Source: Bisporella sp. PMI_857 | Taxonomy: Eukaryota; Ascomycota; Leotiomycetes; Helotiales; Helotiaceae | Assembly: GCA_021307315.1 (NCBI GenBank) | Contig: JAJSPD010000108.1 | Location: 46,858 to 110,857, forward strand | Length of the DNA stretch: 64,000 nucleotides | Reading direction: 5' to 3' | In this document: piece after piece, positions 33,993-46,000 of the stretch | Position numbering within the stretch: position 1 is the first letter of the stretch | How the letters are laid out: every line of letters starts with the position of its first letter | Notes under the pieces: model-generated | What the model saw: only the letters and a program-made list of their open reading frames with translations | The model's database searches: none | What the model was told of the DNA's origin: nothing | Made by a program: the position numbers and the translations under genes

Positions 33993-35457
33993 ATGCCTAT
34001 AGCTTCTAGAGTGCCTTCACGGCTTAATGCCCGCCAATCGGGACCCAGGCGCCAATCGCGGCCTAATGTTGACCTCGAAAGGAAGAGAAAAACGGATCGA
34101 GAGTCTCAAAGAGCCGTTCGTGAAAGAACGAAAAACTACATTTCCCATCTGGAGAATCTGGTCGACACGCTGCAGAAAAACCAGCACGATCAGCGGCTTC
34201 AAAACATGACTGTCCAATATACACAGCTACACGAGGAAAACGAGAAACTCAGAAACGTGGTCACCAGCATCAGCAGAATGATTCGGGGGGTTGAGTTGTT
34301 AGATTCAGCAAAATATTCTACTAAATTAAATCCTGCGATGAGTGCAGAGTCTATGCCAAGCCAGAAACATCATCCTGCCTTCGTTGTGAATAGCCATGAC
34401 TTGCTACCAATTCTACCATGTCAGAACGTACAATGGCAGCCACACAGCCCATGTATCGTGAGACAGCAAACCGTAGCACTAAACACCTTCACTCCTTACG
34501 CAGGTCCATCGTGCTCGAAATCACGTTCTCCAATACAAGCGAGTGAGACCTCTACTTTTGATTTCGAGGCCTGCCTACCCGACTCTAGTATAACGTCAGC
34601 CGTTAACGATCCAGATACATCGAAAGGGACTTCATCTTACGCGGATGAGAACGTACATATTGTTGCCGTGGTAAACAATGCCCTTAGCAAGGCCGAAAGC
34701 CTCACTATATCATCACTAGATATAGGGCAAGATGCAGACATAGCTATCAGAGCTATTGCATATGGGTGGCCGGCATCCGAGCAACAGCACACGTTGGATC
34801 CTGCGTGGCAAATAATTCGCCAAATCGACGAAGGTATCTTCTTTAGTTCCAGACCTGTGGAGAGGTTGGCTATAGTACGAGTGCTTAGGTTGAAGCTCAT
34901 CCAAGTTGGTTCCTTTTAATCGTTCTCTATGAACCCGGCTAATCATCTCCCCAAAGCAAGCAACGACCTCGGATGAGGAACAAGTTCAAGCACTCCTCCC
35001 TCAGTACATGCAATCTAGGTTTGCACACTCTCACTGTTGCAAGGCTTCTCTGATATTTAGTGAGACCTCTTCAAAATTTGACGGCGCACCCGAGCATCAT
35101 AGATTATTTTGTCTGGTAAGATTCTTAGTCCACAGTATGCATGACTGATACAAGTTAATGTTTATCAGGCCAGAGCTACGGGAGTACCTCATCCTCCATG
35201 CTCAAAAGGAACTGTCAAACCAAGTCGCCGCAGCTTTTGCTTCGAGTCTACGATTCCTCTGGCCGTTTGATCTATGCGATGCCTGGACGAGAAACAGACA
35301 AACAAATCTCTACTCATTCTCAAGGCTTTTTGACGAAAGATTTAGTGATGTCAAGAACTGGGCACTGACTTCAGATTTCTTTGATTCGTATCCGGAGCTA
35401 ATTGGTTGCGTCCCAAGCTGTGATCCTCCAATAGAAGAGCCGCCGTCGGAGATATAA
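33993..35457 (+). CDS. bZIP transcription factor with DUF3425-type C-terminal domain (437 aa)
   Basis: Proposed exons are 33993-34908, 34961-35018, 35065-35115 and 35169-35457, all in phase, giving 437 residues. The basic region KTDRESQRAVRERTK with a following leucine-rich helix (YISHLENLVDTLQK) lies at about residues 28-75, as in fungal bZIPs of the AP-1-like class. The C-terminal half matches the DUF3425 type: AIRAIAYGWPASEQ, LDPAWQIIRQIDEGIF, PVERLAIVRVLRLKLIQ, then after splicing HPSIIDYFVWPELRE, FASSLRFLWPFDLCDA, RLFDERFSDVKNWALTSDFFDSYPELIG. The third exon is only 51 nt; its acceptor (TTTAGTGAG) was picked because it restores RPLQNLTAHPSIIDYFVW. Such regulators often sit in or near metabolic gene clusters. 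It is convergent with the mpaB-like gene, 314 bases apart. Confidence 0.85.
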
Positions 35458-35771
35458 TGACAAGGGCTGTAGAGGCAGCAAGAGATTTGACGGGATCTGT
35501 TTTGATCTTGACTCTTATGTTGAGGAATCATGGCTATCCCGTAGACTGGCATGTGGCGGAGATACAATTATCTCTTCCTCACAGCCTGGTTTGCCTTCAT
35601 TGATCGAAGTTTTCATTTTCCACGAATGGAAATCTTTCTATCTGCGATTTGTATCTTTATCTGTGAAGATCGCAGAGTATATTGTACTATGACTAAGGAT
35701 AATTCGTTATATATCAGGACTTACACATTCTGCAAACTCAACAATAATTATAGAATGCTTGTCCCTCAGCT
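35458..35771. other. Convergent intergenic spacer
   Basis: This 314-base spacer between two 3' ends holds no open frame of note; it should contain both polyadenylation regions. Confidence 0.6.
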
Positions 35772-37046
35772 TTATCTTTTGCTACTGTAAGAGAAAGGAC
35801 AACCCATCACTTCTGCGCCTCCTGCTGCTGCATATTTCTTCATCGCTTCGGCCTCGTTTAGTACTGATTCCTTTGACGATTTCTCGTATTCAACAGGGCC
35901 AACTTCCTCCGGCAGGTACCCACCGCTCTTGTATTCCGTACTTGGACTTAGTCTCCCCAACGATTGGAACCATGCAGACAGCTTCATCCATCGGGTATTC
36001 TTGACATACCAAGGCTCAAAGGCGAAATTATCCCTCTGTAGGCGCCCGTCTTTTCCTGGTCGGGCCAAGACGTCCATTTCATGCAAACGGGGCAAACACA
36101 GGTGAGCAACCGCCCAGGCACGAAGCCAAAAGAGGAGGAAGACAAGATTCCCTACCCACCACCGTGGGCGGGGAGAACCCAACGCAAGTCTAAGTCGCTC
36201 CTCCAGGAGAGAATTGGCAGCATCACGTGCGATGTGCTTCAAGATTCGAGGAACATTTCGAAGGTACAGGTTCATTGTTGTCTCCGCACATAAACGATTA
36301 TTGTCGGAGTATACCATGTGCACTTTTTCGAAGGACTCTGTCCAGTCTTGAAGCTCCTCCAAGGTCGAAGGGATGCCCTCGATGCCCATTCGGTTCCCAA
36401 TCTCTTTCCAATAGATGAACATTGCGACCTTTTCCAATTGTGTCATGGGCCGCCATTCGAATTTCTCAATCCATCTTTGCGGCTCGAGAACGAACATAGC
36501 CAACGTGTGTATCATCTCCTCGTTACCGACCCTCGCGCCATATCGCCTATGCAGCCAATTTACTTTGGACAAAGCTCGCATCCCTCGTTCGCTGTCCACA
36601 GAACCAACAACGAATTCAGAGAGCAACACAGCGGTATCCTCCGCTCGTTTCCCAACCTTCGCATCCGTTGTGAGTTGCCGTGTCTGGGCTAGGAGCGATG
36701 TACCGGATGCGATGCCATATGTCTTGATGAGTGCTTGGGTTGTGCCGAAGTAGTACATCCAGGGAACGTCGTAGAGCATTGCCAATTTCGATATCTCGTG
36801 TGCTGTCTTATAGTCCATCGAATATGGATCCTTAACGTACGGCGAATATGTATTGTGTAGTTGTTTAACGGCACGGAAACGGAGAAACCTAACCAGACCA
36901 AGATAGAACATAGTCGGGATAATAATGGCTGCTAGCAGAAAGTGATCATTCAGTGGGCGCGACGAGTCGTAAAGCCGTAACCAAAGGTCGGGAAATAATT
37001 CAGACATCTTGTCGAGTGTGTTTAAGGCTAGGAGGTTGAAAATCAC
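35772..37046 (-). CDS. mpaB/rubber-oxygenase-like (DUF2236-related) membrane protein, 424 aa
   Basis: This is a single exon of 424 residues; a second Met at residue 14 (MSELFPDLWLRLY) could be the true start. An N-terminal membrane anchor, FLLAAIIIPTMFYLGLV, precedes a helical catalytic region with motifs of the ER-bound oxygenase mpaB and Lcp families: HEISKLAMLYDVPWMYYFGT, VNWLHRRYG, NEEMIHTLAMFVLEP, then YWKEIGNRMGI. The family contains MpaB', which cleaves a farnesyl side chain in mycophenolic acid biosynthesis, and bacterial rubber oxygenases; both use haem. A second hydrophobic stretch, WWVGNLVFLLFWLRAWAVA, lies towards the C-terminus. The substrate here is unknown. It may serve oxidative tailoring of a lipid or terpenoid, in keeping with the nearby bZIP and oxidoreductases. 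Confidence 0.8.
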   Translation of the reverse strand: MIFNLLALNTLDKMSELFPDLWLRLYDSSRPLNDHFLLAAIIIPTMFYLGLVRFLRFRAVKQLHNTYSPYVKDPYSMDYKTAHEISKLAMLYDVPWMYYFGTTQALIKTYGIASGTSLLAQTRQLTTDAKVGKRAEDTAVLLSEFVVGSVDSERGMRALSKVNWLHRRYGARVGNEEMIHTLAMFVLEPQRWIEKFEWRPMTQLEKVAMFIYWKEIGNRMGIEGIPSTLEELQDWTESFEKVHMVYSDNNRLCAETTMNLYLRNVPRILKHIARDAANSLLEERLRLALGSPRPRWWVGNLVFLLFWLRAWAVAHLCLPRLHEMDVLARPGKDGRLQRDNFAFEPWYVKNTRWMKLSAWFQSLGRLSPSTEYKSGGYLPEEVGPVEYEKSSKESVLNEAEAMKKYAAAGGAEVMGCPFSYSSKR

Positions 37047-37280
37047 AGCCTTCGACTCACATCGCCTATATATGGAAGTATAAACTAGTCGGAACTGATG
37101 CTGATGATTGCATGTGAGAAACCCTAAGATCTTGTAGTTCTAATTAATAAGAGTCAGTAATATTGACTTTGCATTGAATGCACTGTTGATGTTAAACGCT
37201 GATTCGCTGCCTGGTTGCAGGCATATGGGAAAGATGTGAGCGGTAAGGCTCAAGAGGCACTTCTTCAGTCAATAGCGTTA

Positions 37281-38528
37281 CAGTTCCCGCCACCAAATTA
37301 GGACCCACTCACACATTTAAACCCGAAAATTCTCGGTTCCTTCACCAACCTCTTATCGTTACGCCATTTCATCGTACTCGTTTTCGTACGATTAATGGAA
37401 ATAGGGTTCGTGGTATAGCTACTAGTCTTGTTTAAGAGGAAATATAGTTGGGCTTCATTTTGCAGACATGTTGCAACGCCGAATCGGACACTCGATGCAA
37501 CGCTTACAAAGTTCTGTGTGAAGGGCAAGGGCAATTCAACTTAACTTCTTCAATACTAGACGTTATTCGCAAGGTCGGCCAGCCAGGCCAGCGACGTACA
37601 TGCAAAAGGCCCGTCGAACAAAGATATGCAACTTGCGAATCAAGCTTAAACTTATGGTCCAGGACCGTCGTGGTGGCATCGGCCTTAGTATAAGCAACAC
37701 TGATATTAAAAATATAGCACAAAAGAGTGGCATGTATTATTGGCTCGCCAAACGTCATTTGGAGCTTGTTGAAGCTCACGCTACTACTTTGGTGCAAGTT
37801 TAGACGTCACTGCGATGTTGATGTATAGCAGCATTATATGTGGTTTGGCGAGTGTTCCGCAGAAATGAACAAGGACGTTAAGCAAGTCTGGGTTATTGGC
37901 CACTTTATTAACAAATGGAACTCTGCAATGATTTCAACTTATAAAAAAAGTAAGCCCTTTCGAGTTATGGTATAGGTAGTATTTTGGGTGTTTAGAAAGC
38001 GCTTTAAATTGCATATTGCCAACCGCGACTTCGAGTTAAAGAAGAAGCATAACTATTCTGCGAACTTTATTCGAGAACAACTTACTTAAACTGTACAAGG
38101 AAAGTTTGTTTTTATTCAGGATTGCGCTTTTACTTCCACTGCGTACAAGGTCAAAAAATGGGTTAAAAACATGGAATGCTTGTTCCTAACTGGCTATTTT
38201 GCTCCCCGGACATGAACTTTTTTCAAGCACGCATAAAAAGCACTTAAAACGGAAGCAATAAAAATGTTTCCCGAAGTCCGGAAAACGAAATCAGAATAAG
38301 TTATTAAAAATGTGGAAGAGGTGTTAAAAGGCTGCCTGGGGCACTTGACATATTGTTTGAATGCATAGTGGCTAGTATGTGTAATCAAAATTGAAGCTTG
38401 TGTTGCTGCGAATGGCTGGCACACTAAATATTAAATATACGAGAAGTAGGAGAATCAGGAGGATTGAAGGCATGACGGTTATAATTTGGTTTATTGTATT
38501 CTATGGTATTTAATTTAGGTGGCTGTGT
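37281..38528 (+). mobile_element. Decayed Tc1/mariner-type DNA transposon
   Basis: A string of transposase-like fragments on the plus strand carries many stops. They are MVQDRRGGIGLS, DIKNIAQKSGMYYWLAKRHLELVEAHA, then VWVIGHFINKWNS, TYKKSKPFRVMV, FIQDCAFTSTAYKVKKWVKN and, near the end, KIEACVAANGWHTKY. These correspond in order to a fungal Tc1-like transposase, with D of the catalytic triad in QDCA. The stops lie where Trp or Gln are expected, as RIP would cause. The ends are guesses: CCGCCACCAAATTAGG at ~37287 resembles, inverted, GGTGGCTG-type sequence at ~38518-38527. The intact transposase core spans 37600-38430. Confidence 0.7.
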
Positions 38529-39099
38529 TTTTATTTCAATTAATATGCGGTTGATTCGACATGGTGTGGAGGCACGCCAAGTAATTGTTTAGTTGCTGGC
38601 TACAAAGTAGTATGGTACTGGCATGTGCTACTGCTAATGGAGCGAGAGAGCTCAGCATCGCCAATTGGCTGGGAGATCGATTCAGCCCCGCTGGCATGGT
38701 TGGTTTCGATTGGTCCCCGCGTTTTTATACACGGCTAGAGGCTTGGCAACTGACATGGGCGCGAGTCAACATGACCAACTCGGCAGGCACTCAAAAAGGA
38801 CTCGCTGCATCGGAAGCTCGCTTCCGAGACCAGAATATGAAGCCATTGTCTCGCTGGGCAAACCTGCCTCAAAATAGGATGCGACTCGTTCACCAAGAAA
38901 GAGGAACCTCATTCTCGCGCATCTTTCTACTATGTTGTCAGGATGTAAGTTTTAGTGGATGCCCTAGCTCTGGGCAACTTATATTTCTCTTAAAGGTTCA
39001 AGATAATCCTATTATCGGGAAGCCACCAAATCTGCTACTGTTGCGCATATCGATACTCTTTTTCTTCCCTCTGGCAAGAACCCCGTTATTCATTTAAAA
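38529..39099. other. Upstream region of the Diels-Alderase-like gene
   Basis: A 170-codon open frame (38585-39097 +) covers this stretch but shows no recognisable motif and ends three bases before the next start; it is read as promoter/leader DNA, not a gene. Confidence 0.4.
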
Positions 39100-40358
39100 A
39101 TGCACTTTCTAGCAATATTCCCTGCCTTATGGGTGATCATACAGGTGGTCTTATCCAGTCAGACTCTCGTAGTTCCTAATACCATTCGGTATGGACCAAG
39201 TGTCACCCAATTTGTGTCCGATGATTCTGGTCTCGATAGCCCTAAAGTGCATCCAAACAACGCCACTAACTTCGACTGGTGGTACTTCGACGCTGTATCT
39301 GAAGATAGCTCTTCTTCCATCGTAATTGTATTCTATCTGGCCACGAACCTTGGCTTCCCATTCCGGCTACCACTATCTGCGGTCTCCGTGGACATCTTTG
39401 TGTCTTTTGATGACGGCTCCCTCCTGTTCTATCCAATCAACAGTCTTCCATTTACGGCCGGTGAAGCCACCGTGGTGACGGATGGAAACGGATCGTCAGG
39501 TTCTTGGAAAAGTACTGGATTCGAATTCACGGGTACGAGTGACTTGTCCCGTTATATCGTCAAGATCGATTCTCCAATTCTTGGTATTAAAGGCTCCTTG
39601 GTATTGACATCTGTGCGTGCCCTCTCTCTAACCCCTTTTCACAATCTTCTTTGCCTCCTACACAGGCGGCAAATTATACGGACTTGCATAAGCTAAAGGG
39701 CATTGCAACCATTTAGGCCGCCCCTGCGCACTACCCATGCGGCCCAGTTGAAGCTGGCTCGCGCCTTGAAGTCTCACCTCACATTGGGTGGGCCAATGCA
39801 ATGCCAGATGCAAATGCGGTGGCAGACTTTCGAATTGGCAGTAGGCATCTTCAATTCAACGGATCTGGCTACCACGACAAGGTAAAATAGTCCATGCCCT
39901 TGACTACTTCCCATCCCTATTAATTTTATATCCAGAATTGGGGCGATCAGCCATTTGCAAATAACGTGAAGAGCTGGTATTGGGGCCATGGCAGGCTCGG
40001 GCCATATTCCATCGTTTGGTTTGATGTAATTGCGCCTAATGGCACTGAATATGTCAGTAGCTACGCATCTCTCAATGGCAGTATCGTAGCCGCATCCTGC
40101 TCAGGCATCAAAGTACGCCCAACAGGAAAAAATTCCCAGTTCCCCCCGGTGGTATCTTCGGGAAACCCACAAGGATTTCATATTGAGTTAAATCTCGGGA
40201 ATGAAGGAATTATGGAAATAGATGTAAACAGTACCCTGGTTATTGCGGATGTAGTACTCTACACACGGTGGATAGGAACACTCTCTGGTGGAATACGAGG
40301 GGGTCCTCTCTATGAAGGATTCGCTTTATATGAGCAGTTTAAACTTGCTGCATTTTAA
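39100..40358 (+). CDS. Lipocalin-like Diels-Alderase/CrtC-AttH-type protein (366 aa)
   Basis: Exons 39100-39612, 39717-39881 and 39936-40358 encode 366 residues with a signal-like N-terminus (MHFLAIFPALWVIIQVVLSSQ). Family motifs: HPNNATNFDWWYFDAVSED, PAHYPCGP, IGWANAMPDA, FNGSGYHDKNWGDQPF, WYWGHGRLGPYSIVWFDV and the C-terminal RWIGTLSGGIRGGPLYEGF. In fungi this fold (hydroxyneurosporene synthase/AttH-like) includes pericyclases that direct decalin formation in polyketide-amino acid products, as well as uncharacterised secreted relatives. The first intron uses the second of two possible acceptors (TTTAG at 39716); the first (ACACAG) leads to a stop. No PKS is in the window, so the substrate is unknown. 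The gene is fully open after splicing. Confidence 0.75.
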
Positions 40359-43072
40359 GGCGGCCAGTCTGAATCTAAGCACCACATAGTGAGTCTTGGG
40401 TTATGAGCACAGCCTTGCTATTCTCCAATATCATTCGCATTCATATAGCAGTTCCTATCACTATAAGGCGCAATTTACAGTGAAGAAGAAACTGTAAAAA
40501 GGTCCTTTTTTTTAATAAAAAAATGCGCTGCCGGTACTACCTACTGGGATACGGGTTGGCCATTTTCCATAAGTTATGATATAACCAGAGATTATGGCAC
40601 GTGCACAAACGAGGTTTGCGTAGGGCTCCGATAGAATATAACATATACCCCTGATTCGTGCCCGCGTAAGGGTCGCGTCAGAAATCGTGTAGGTTATGTA
40701 GTAGAACATCTTTCTTACTTTTATCATTCTATATTTGATGCATTAACTTAATATGGAACCCCCTTCTGACCTATTTCTTGAGCGACTCCAGCTCTATGTC
40801 GGCCGAAAAGAGCAAATTCTGATTTGTGGTTGTAGCGAGTATTGATATGCTTTTACTGTTAAACCGATCTCAAGTCACGTCCCACTTCCGGGACAAGCAC
40901 CATGATGCAAATCATGACTGGAGGGGTCTCACACGTCCCCTAAATACTCAGAACTTGATGGATTCCGCGATTCTTTAGAGCTTCCTTTAAGAGACGATGG
41001 CTCTGATAGTCACCTCCGACTTCGAGTGTACGACAGCTTCGCCTGCTGCGCCTATCGCACTATCAATTACTACTAACTTACGAAGCATATATCGAAGGAG
41101 CATTCAAGTGGCTGCTCGGTTGCGCACTCGAGGATTGATGATCTTTACGACGATGTTTACCTTCAGACCTAGGCTCACGGCACCGCTCGGCGATACTGAA
41201 TTGTGAAAAGGATGAGAGCACGATCCGGCCGGTTACTGGTCGAAGTGCGAGTGAACATATCACAATTACTTTTTGTAAACTTTATATTGTATTATTGTAT
41301 TAGTGGTCCTTTCAATAGATGGTAGGGGTATATGAGGTCGAGAAAGCTATCTTCTGCATAGTTGGGTCTTGTGGCTTCGTATTATCTCCAGTAATCATCC
41401 TCAGATATGGAGGGTACTTTCCAAAAGTTTGCATCGCCTTTAGAAGCCATGTGAGAACTGGTAGGGTTTTATGGCTGAATCGCATATAAGCTTCTTGGGG
41501 TTCTAATGCAACCGCAATAGGCAGTCCCGTATTCAAAATCGAAATGAGGTTTAATTCTCGTAATATCCTGTCTAATTGCTTTCTCTAATTTCATGGATTT
41601 TTTCATACCCAAATACCATAAAAACTACGAAAACTTGCCAAGTACTTTCGGCAGACTTTCGTTGGTATCATACGAATAATTTATGCACCAGTGGTGGTCA
41701 GACCCGCGTATTACATCAGCAATATGGAAGGGAGTTGGCAGGGTTTCGCTATCAAATGCGCAGTCAATTCTAACTACTGGCGATGCATGTAGTGAGATTA
41801 CGAGAAAGGCAGTCAGCGTGCATTTCAATCACAATGACCAACAATGCAACGTTGTTATCACAAAGGACCTAGATACTCGGTACAGGCCCAAAAGAACCCA
41901 GAATCCATATCTGTACGTCGTGTTGGTGAAATTACCAGTGGTCCGCTCATGATTGCCAGAATTCCCCTTCGTGGAACCATTCTACGGTAACAAATGTATA
42001 GATGCGGTCCCTATGTGATGTTCGATGAGTGTCTCGGACCTCGCTGTGGATATATTAATTCTCACATTACCTATTCCTATGGTTCTCAAGCTGCAGCTGT
42101 GATCCAAGCAGAAGATTGGAGTTGTGGCCAAGTTTCTATTGGGAGCAGCGTAAATCTTCCAAGTTCGCCTGGTAGCACTTGAATAACCGACTTTATTACA
42201 GTGTTTGTGCTTTCGGTGCTGCTCGTATGGTGGCTTACTATCACGTCGGCAATGGATTCGCAGCTCATTATGCGATGAGACTTGTAAGCAACCATTACTG
42301 AAGCCGCAGCTGTTACTAATTCGTTACTGGATTACACATCTCCCGTTTTCTTCCGAGAGAGCATCGAGCTCTCGTCTGCCGTCATAAGCGCCTGTCTTCC
42401 TACCTACCGTCCGATCTGGCTCCACTTGAATAATAAACCGGTTCACACCGTTGGGTCGGTGCAGCTGAACTCCTAATCCACCAAAAACGCCTCGCGATGG
42501 GGTAAAATCAAGGCTCAAAGCCAGCGGCTGCGCTCCGAAAATGGCTCGCAGTTGGACCTGCAAGCCGATACAAATGGCTGGGTGAATACACATATTGATG
42601 ATGGTGATTTCAGGGATGCACCTACAGCACCTCTCAAGGGTATCGCAATTGAACATTCGGTGCAAACGTCATATCGTTGATGTAGAGTATAATGTTGGTG
42701 GCACTAATATGAGGAATTTAAGCTTGTATGCAATGTACTTTTAATGATTGATCTACGGCTGGCTAGAAACGTAGATAGAAATAAAGTATTTTAGAGTCTG
42801 TAGTATTAATCGTCGTTACGTAATTTTGGAAGTTGGATGTATTCCTCACCTTACATAAGTCTATGTACTGTTCCTGGTAGAGTTGGTGCATAAGCTGGTT
42901 TACATGTACCAATCAAGCAGCGAGTAACAAATCCTAGGAGCGGGACTCGCACCAGCCTCTTCCAACTCTCCATTCCCCTATAATAAGAGGAAGTCGTTCC
43001 CCCACCTGCTCCCGGTTTCCATCATCAACCTCGTCCATAAACCACGAACACAAGTAACCACTAGACCGTACC
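40359..43072. other. 2.7 kb intergenic region, no recognised gene
   Basis: Frames at 41683-41952 and 41994-42182 (+) look mildly protein-like, with cysteines (GDACSEITRK; ECLGPRCGYINS; DWSCGQVSIGSS) that could come from a decayed small secreted protein, but no splice model gives a whole product. The right end, with C-rich sequence, is the GMC oxidoreductase promoter. Confidence 0.4.
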
Positions 43073-44802
43073 ATGGACCTCCCCACAGAAGTAGACTATA
43101 TCGTCGTTGGCGGCGGCCTTACGGGTTGTGCTCTCGCATCACGTCTGGCAAAGTTTCTGCCAAAGCAGCAATCTATTCTGGTTCTCGAAGCTGGGCCGGA
43201 CCCAACATCCAATCCGTACACAACCAGCACAATGGGGGGCTTTGCCCTCCAAGGCTCCGAGCTCGACTGGGCATACTCTACCGCGCCTATCCCTAATTTA
43301 TCCAACCGTGTTATCACACTCACTGCAGGCAAGACCCTCGGTGGTGGCAGCGTCTTAAGTACGTAGCGTCCGCTGCGGAATTTATAGGGAGAATTTACTG
43401 GCTAACTTCCACCGCAGATTATGGCGGTTGGCAACGCGGCGATGCAGCCGATTACGATGCTTGGGCGAAGCTTCTGGATGATGAGCGATGGAGCTACAAT
43501 GGTCTCCTACCATACATGCGGCGGAGTGAACATTACACAACACAAACAAACCCTGAGCAACACGGCTTCGACGGTCCAATAAAGATAACCGGCATCAGCG
43601 AAAGTGACCCCAAACGACGCTATCCCTTGCGTGAGCCGCTTAAAAAAGCTTGGGAAGAGCTTGGCGTAGGTCGTGTTCCTTCGTCGGTTGGCAAACTCGC
43701 TGGCCTCTCAGAATTCCTTGAGAACTGGGACCAAGGCATCCGCCAGCCTGCTCATCTGGCCTATGATCTTGCTCACTCTGGAGTCGACGTTCGAACTGAT
43801 ACTCCTGTCCACCGTGTGCTGTTTGAAAACATTCCAGGCCAAGCCCCTCGTGCTATAGGTGTTTTGCTTGAAGATGGTCGGCAGATCAAAGCCCAGGAAG
43901 TAGTATTGGCTGCCGGGGCCTTGCGATCACCACAAATCCTGCAGTTGTCGGGAGTAGGTCCGGCCTCATTGCTCGCCAGCCATTCTATCCCACTTATCCA
44001 TGACTCTCCAGCGGTCGGAGCCAACCTTTTTGATCATTTTGCATTGTTTCAAGTTTTTAGGCTACGGAATCCAGAGCGCGGATTGGCTCTCGGACATCCA
44101 ACACTCGCAGACCCTGCGTTTGTAAAGGGCATGCCAGTTGACTGGAGCGTTAATGAAGCTCTTCCTACCTCTTTGGTCCAACAGGCACTGGCCAAAGATA
44201 AAGATAGCTCGGATGTCCAGGCCTTGAGTGAAAGACCACATATTGAGACAATGGTTGTGTACCACCCGCTTGCACCTGGTATCCCGGTCGATGGTAGTTA
44301 TGTTGGCACTTCCGTTATGCTTCTACTTCCAACCTCTCGCGGCACAGTCAAGATAGCGTCTGCTTTGCCAAAAGACAAGCCTGTGATCGATGCAAATTAC
44401 TTTGATACAGCTATGGATCGTGCAGTGTTAGTGCATGGTGCTCGCAGATTGTTGCAGTGCCTTACAAACACCAAAGCCGGCCAAGATGTTGTTGAAGCCG
44501 AAGTTGCGCCTATGCCTGGAATGCAGCCATTGACTTTGGATAGTACTACTGAAGATATTGAAAACAGGATTCGTGCAACTGGTAGTCCACACTTCCATCC
44601 TGCTGGGACATGTGCACTGGGAACGGTGCTCGATACTGAGCTGAAAGTCAAAGGCGTTCAAGGACTTCGTGTTGTGGATGCAAGTATATTTCCAGCCCCG
44701 ATAGGTGGACACCCCCAGGCTACATTGTATGGAATTGCAGAGCGGGCAGCAGCCATGATTGCAGGTGAGAAGGGTGAGCTTCACATCCCAGATGAGGTTT
44801 AG
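43073..44802 (+). CDS. GMC-family FAD oxidoreductase (556 aa)
   Basis: Two exons (43073-43358, 43418-44802) with a 59 nt intron give 556 residues. The FAD-binding motif VDYIVVGGGLTGCALASRL sits at the N-terminus and the acidic end of the next strand in LVLEAGPD; the intron interrupts the GGGSVLNYGGWQRGDAADYDAW signature. The first GMC signature corresponds to TLTAGKTLGGGS and the second to GALRSPQILQLSGVGP. The substrate-binding end has HFHPAGTCALG, then LRVVDASIFPAPIGGHPQATLYGIAERAA, in which the two His match the catalytic His pair of the family. There is no signal peptide, so it is likely intracellular, unlike secreted aryl-alcohol or glucose oxidases. Substrates of these enzymes are alcohols or sugars; here unknown. 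The gene is intact. Confidence 0.9.
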
Positions 44803-46000
44803 TCTGAGGTAGATCATAGATAGTTGCAAGTTGCAGAGTTGGCTTTTATATGTAAGTCAAATATCCATACAACGTTGTTCTTTGCAAGTCACGTTAAAGA
44901 AACGGCCTTATCTTTTTTAACCCCTAAATTTTATAAGTATCTGAATTTACCCTTTACCGGGAAGAAAGAAACTGAAAGACAGGAATCTTTATTCAAAAAC
45001 AACAGCTGCATAATATCTTAAGCAAAACACTGCGTTTGTAATACTATTGCACCAGCCTCCCGCCTCCTTCCGACCACCTGACCCCTCTCAGCCCCTTTGC
45101 TCAAGTTGACCTCCGCCAAAGATGCCCTTGAGTGGGATATCGATATTTAAGCGGACCAGCTGTTTTGGACCAAGTTGTCGGCGTCAGCGGCCGCTAGGCC
45201 AGAGTATTAGTTTGCATAAAATTTAGAGGGGAATTACTCAGGTGTACCGATAGCTGCGGGAGTGGCAACTGGAGCAGTAAGGCTTGCGTTGGCCAAAATC
45301 AGCGAAGCATAGACGTAAGTTGAAAGGGGAATTTTGTTGCTTTGAGGAGACTTGAAATCTTTCGAGCTGAAATGATATTCAAGGAACTTTTGATAGTGAG
45401 ATTTAGAGCTTGGGTAGGAGGAATAATGGGGATCGAAGAGCATAGCCTAAGGCTCTCTTGCCTTACCCCCACTAAGGAATCAACAGCCCCGTTGGTTAGT
45501 GTATCTCCTGTCCTTATTCTGACACGGTTGTTTTATATCCAGTTACCGTCTGCTGGATAAAATTATTACGATAGGCGAAATATTACTCGGTGTGGATGGT
45601 TTGCATAGATTAAATAACATAAATGGAGTTCACTTGCAGATACCCCAGATGCTGTGCATTTGGACATATCATGATTGGGTCACTTGCAGGAGACACCGCT
45701 ACATATGCAGGCCTGGCTTTCAGGGATTATGTTGGTATATGCCCATGTTTCCAGCCCGTGAGTTGGATGAGCGGCTAGGCTCATCAGATGCTTTACTTTG
45801 GGGGTTTTTGGACTCCCACATTCTATCGCTGCATATGAGCATATTATTTGCGAAGCAATTTTGTGAAAATAGCTGAGGACTTGAGTTAGATCTACAAGGA
45901 CTCTGCTATGTCTAAGCACTTTCGCCTACGTTCAATCCTGCCCGTGCGTATGTTAACTGTGTCGGTTTGCACAAATCTGAAATCATGTCCATCAACGTTG
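44803..46000. other. 1.2 kb intergenic region, no gene seen
   Basis: Several 60-90 codon frames on both strands (e.g. 45592-45876 +) have no recognisable features. The 3' flanks of the GMC gene and of the truncated SDR meet here. Confidence 0.5.

Noticed and set aside
38585..39097. 170-codon open frame just upstream of the Diels-Alderase-like gene
   Set aside because: No motif or plausible protein character; ends immediately before the true start and is best read as promoter DNA.
39613..39716. In-frame TAG in the Diels-Alderase-like gene suggesting a pseudogene
   Set aside because: Using the later acceptor (TTTAG at 39716) removes the stop and restores the PAHYPCGP motif, so the gene is intact.
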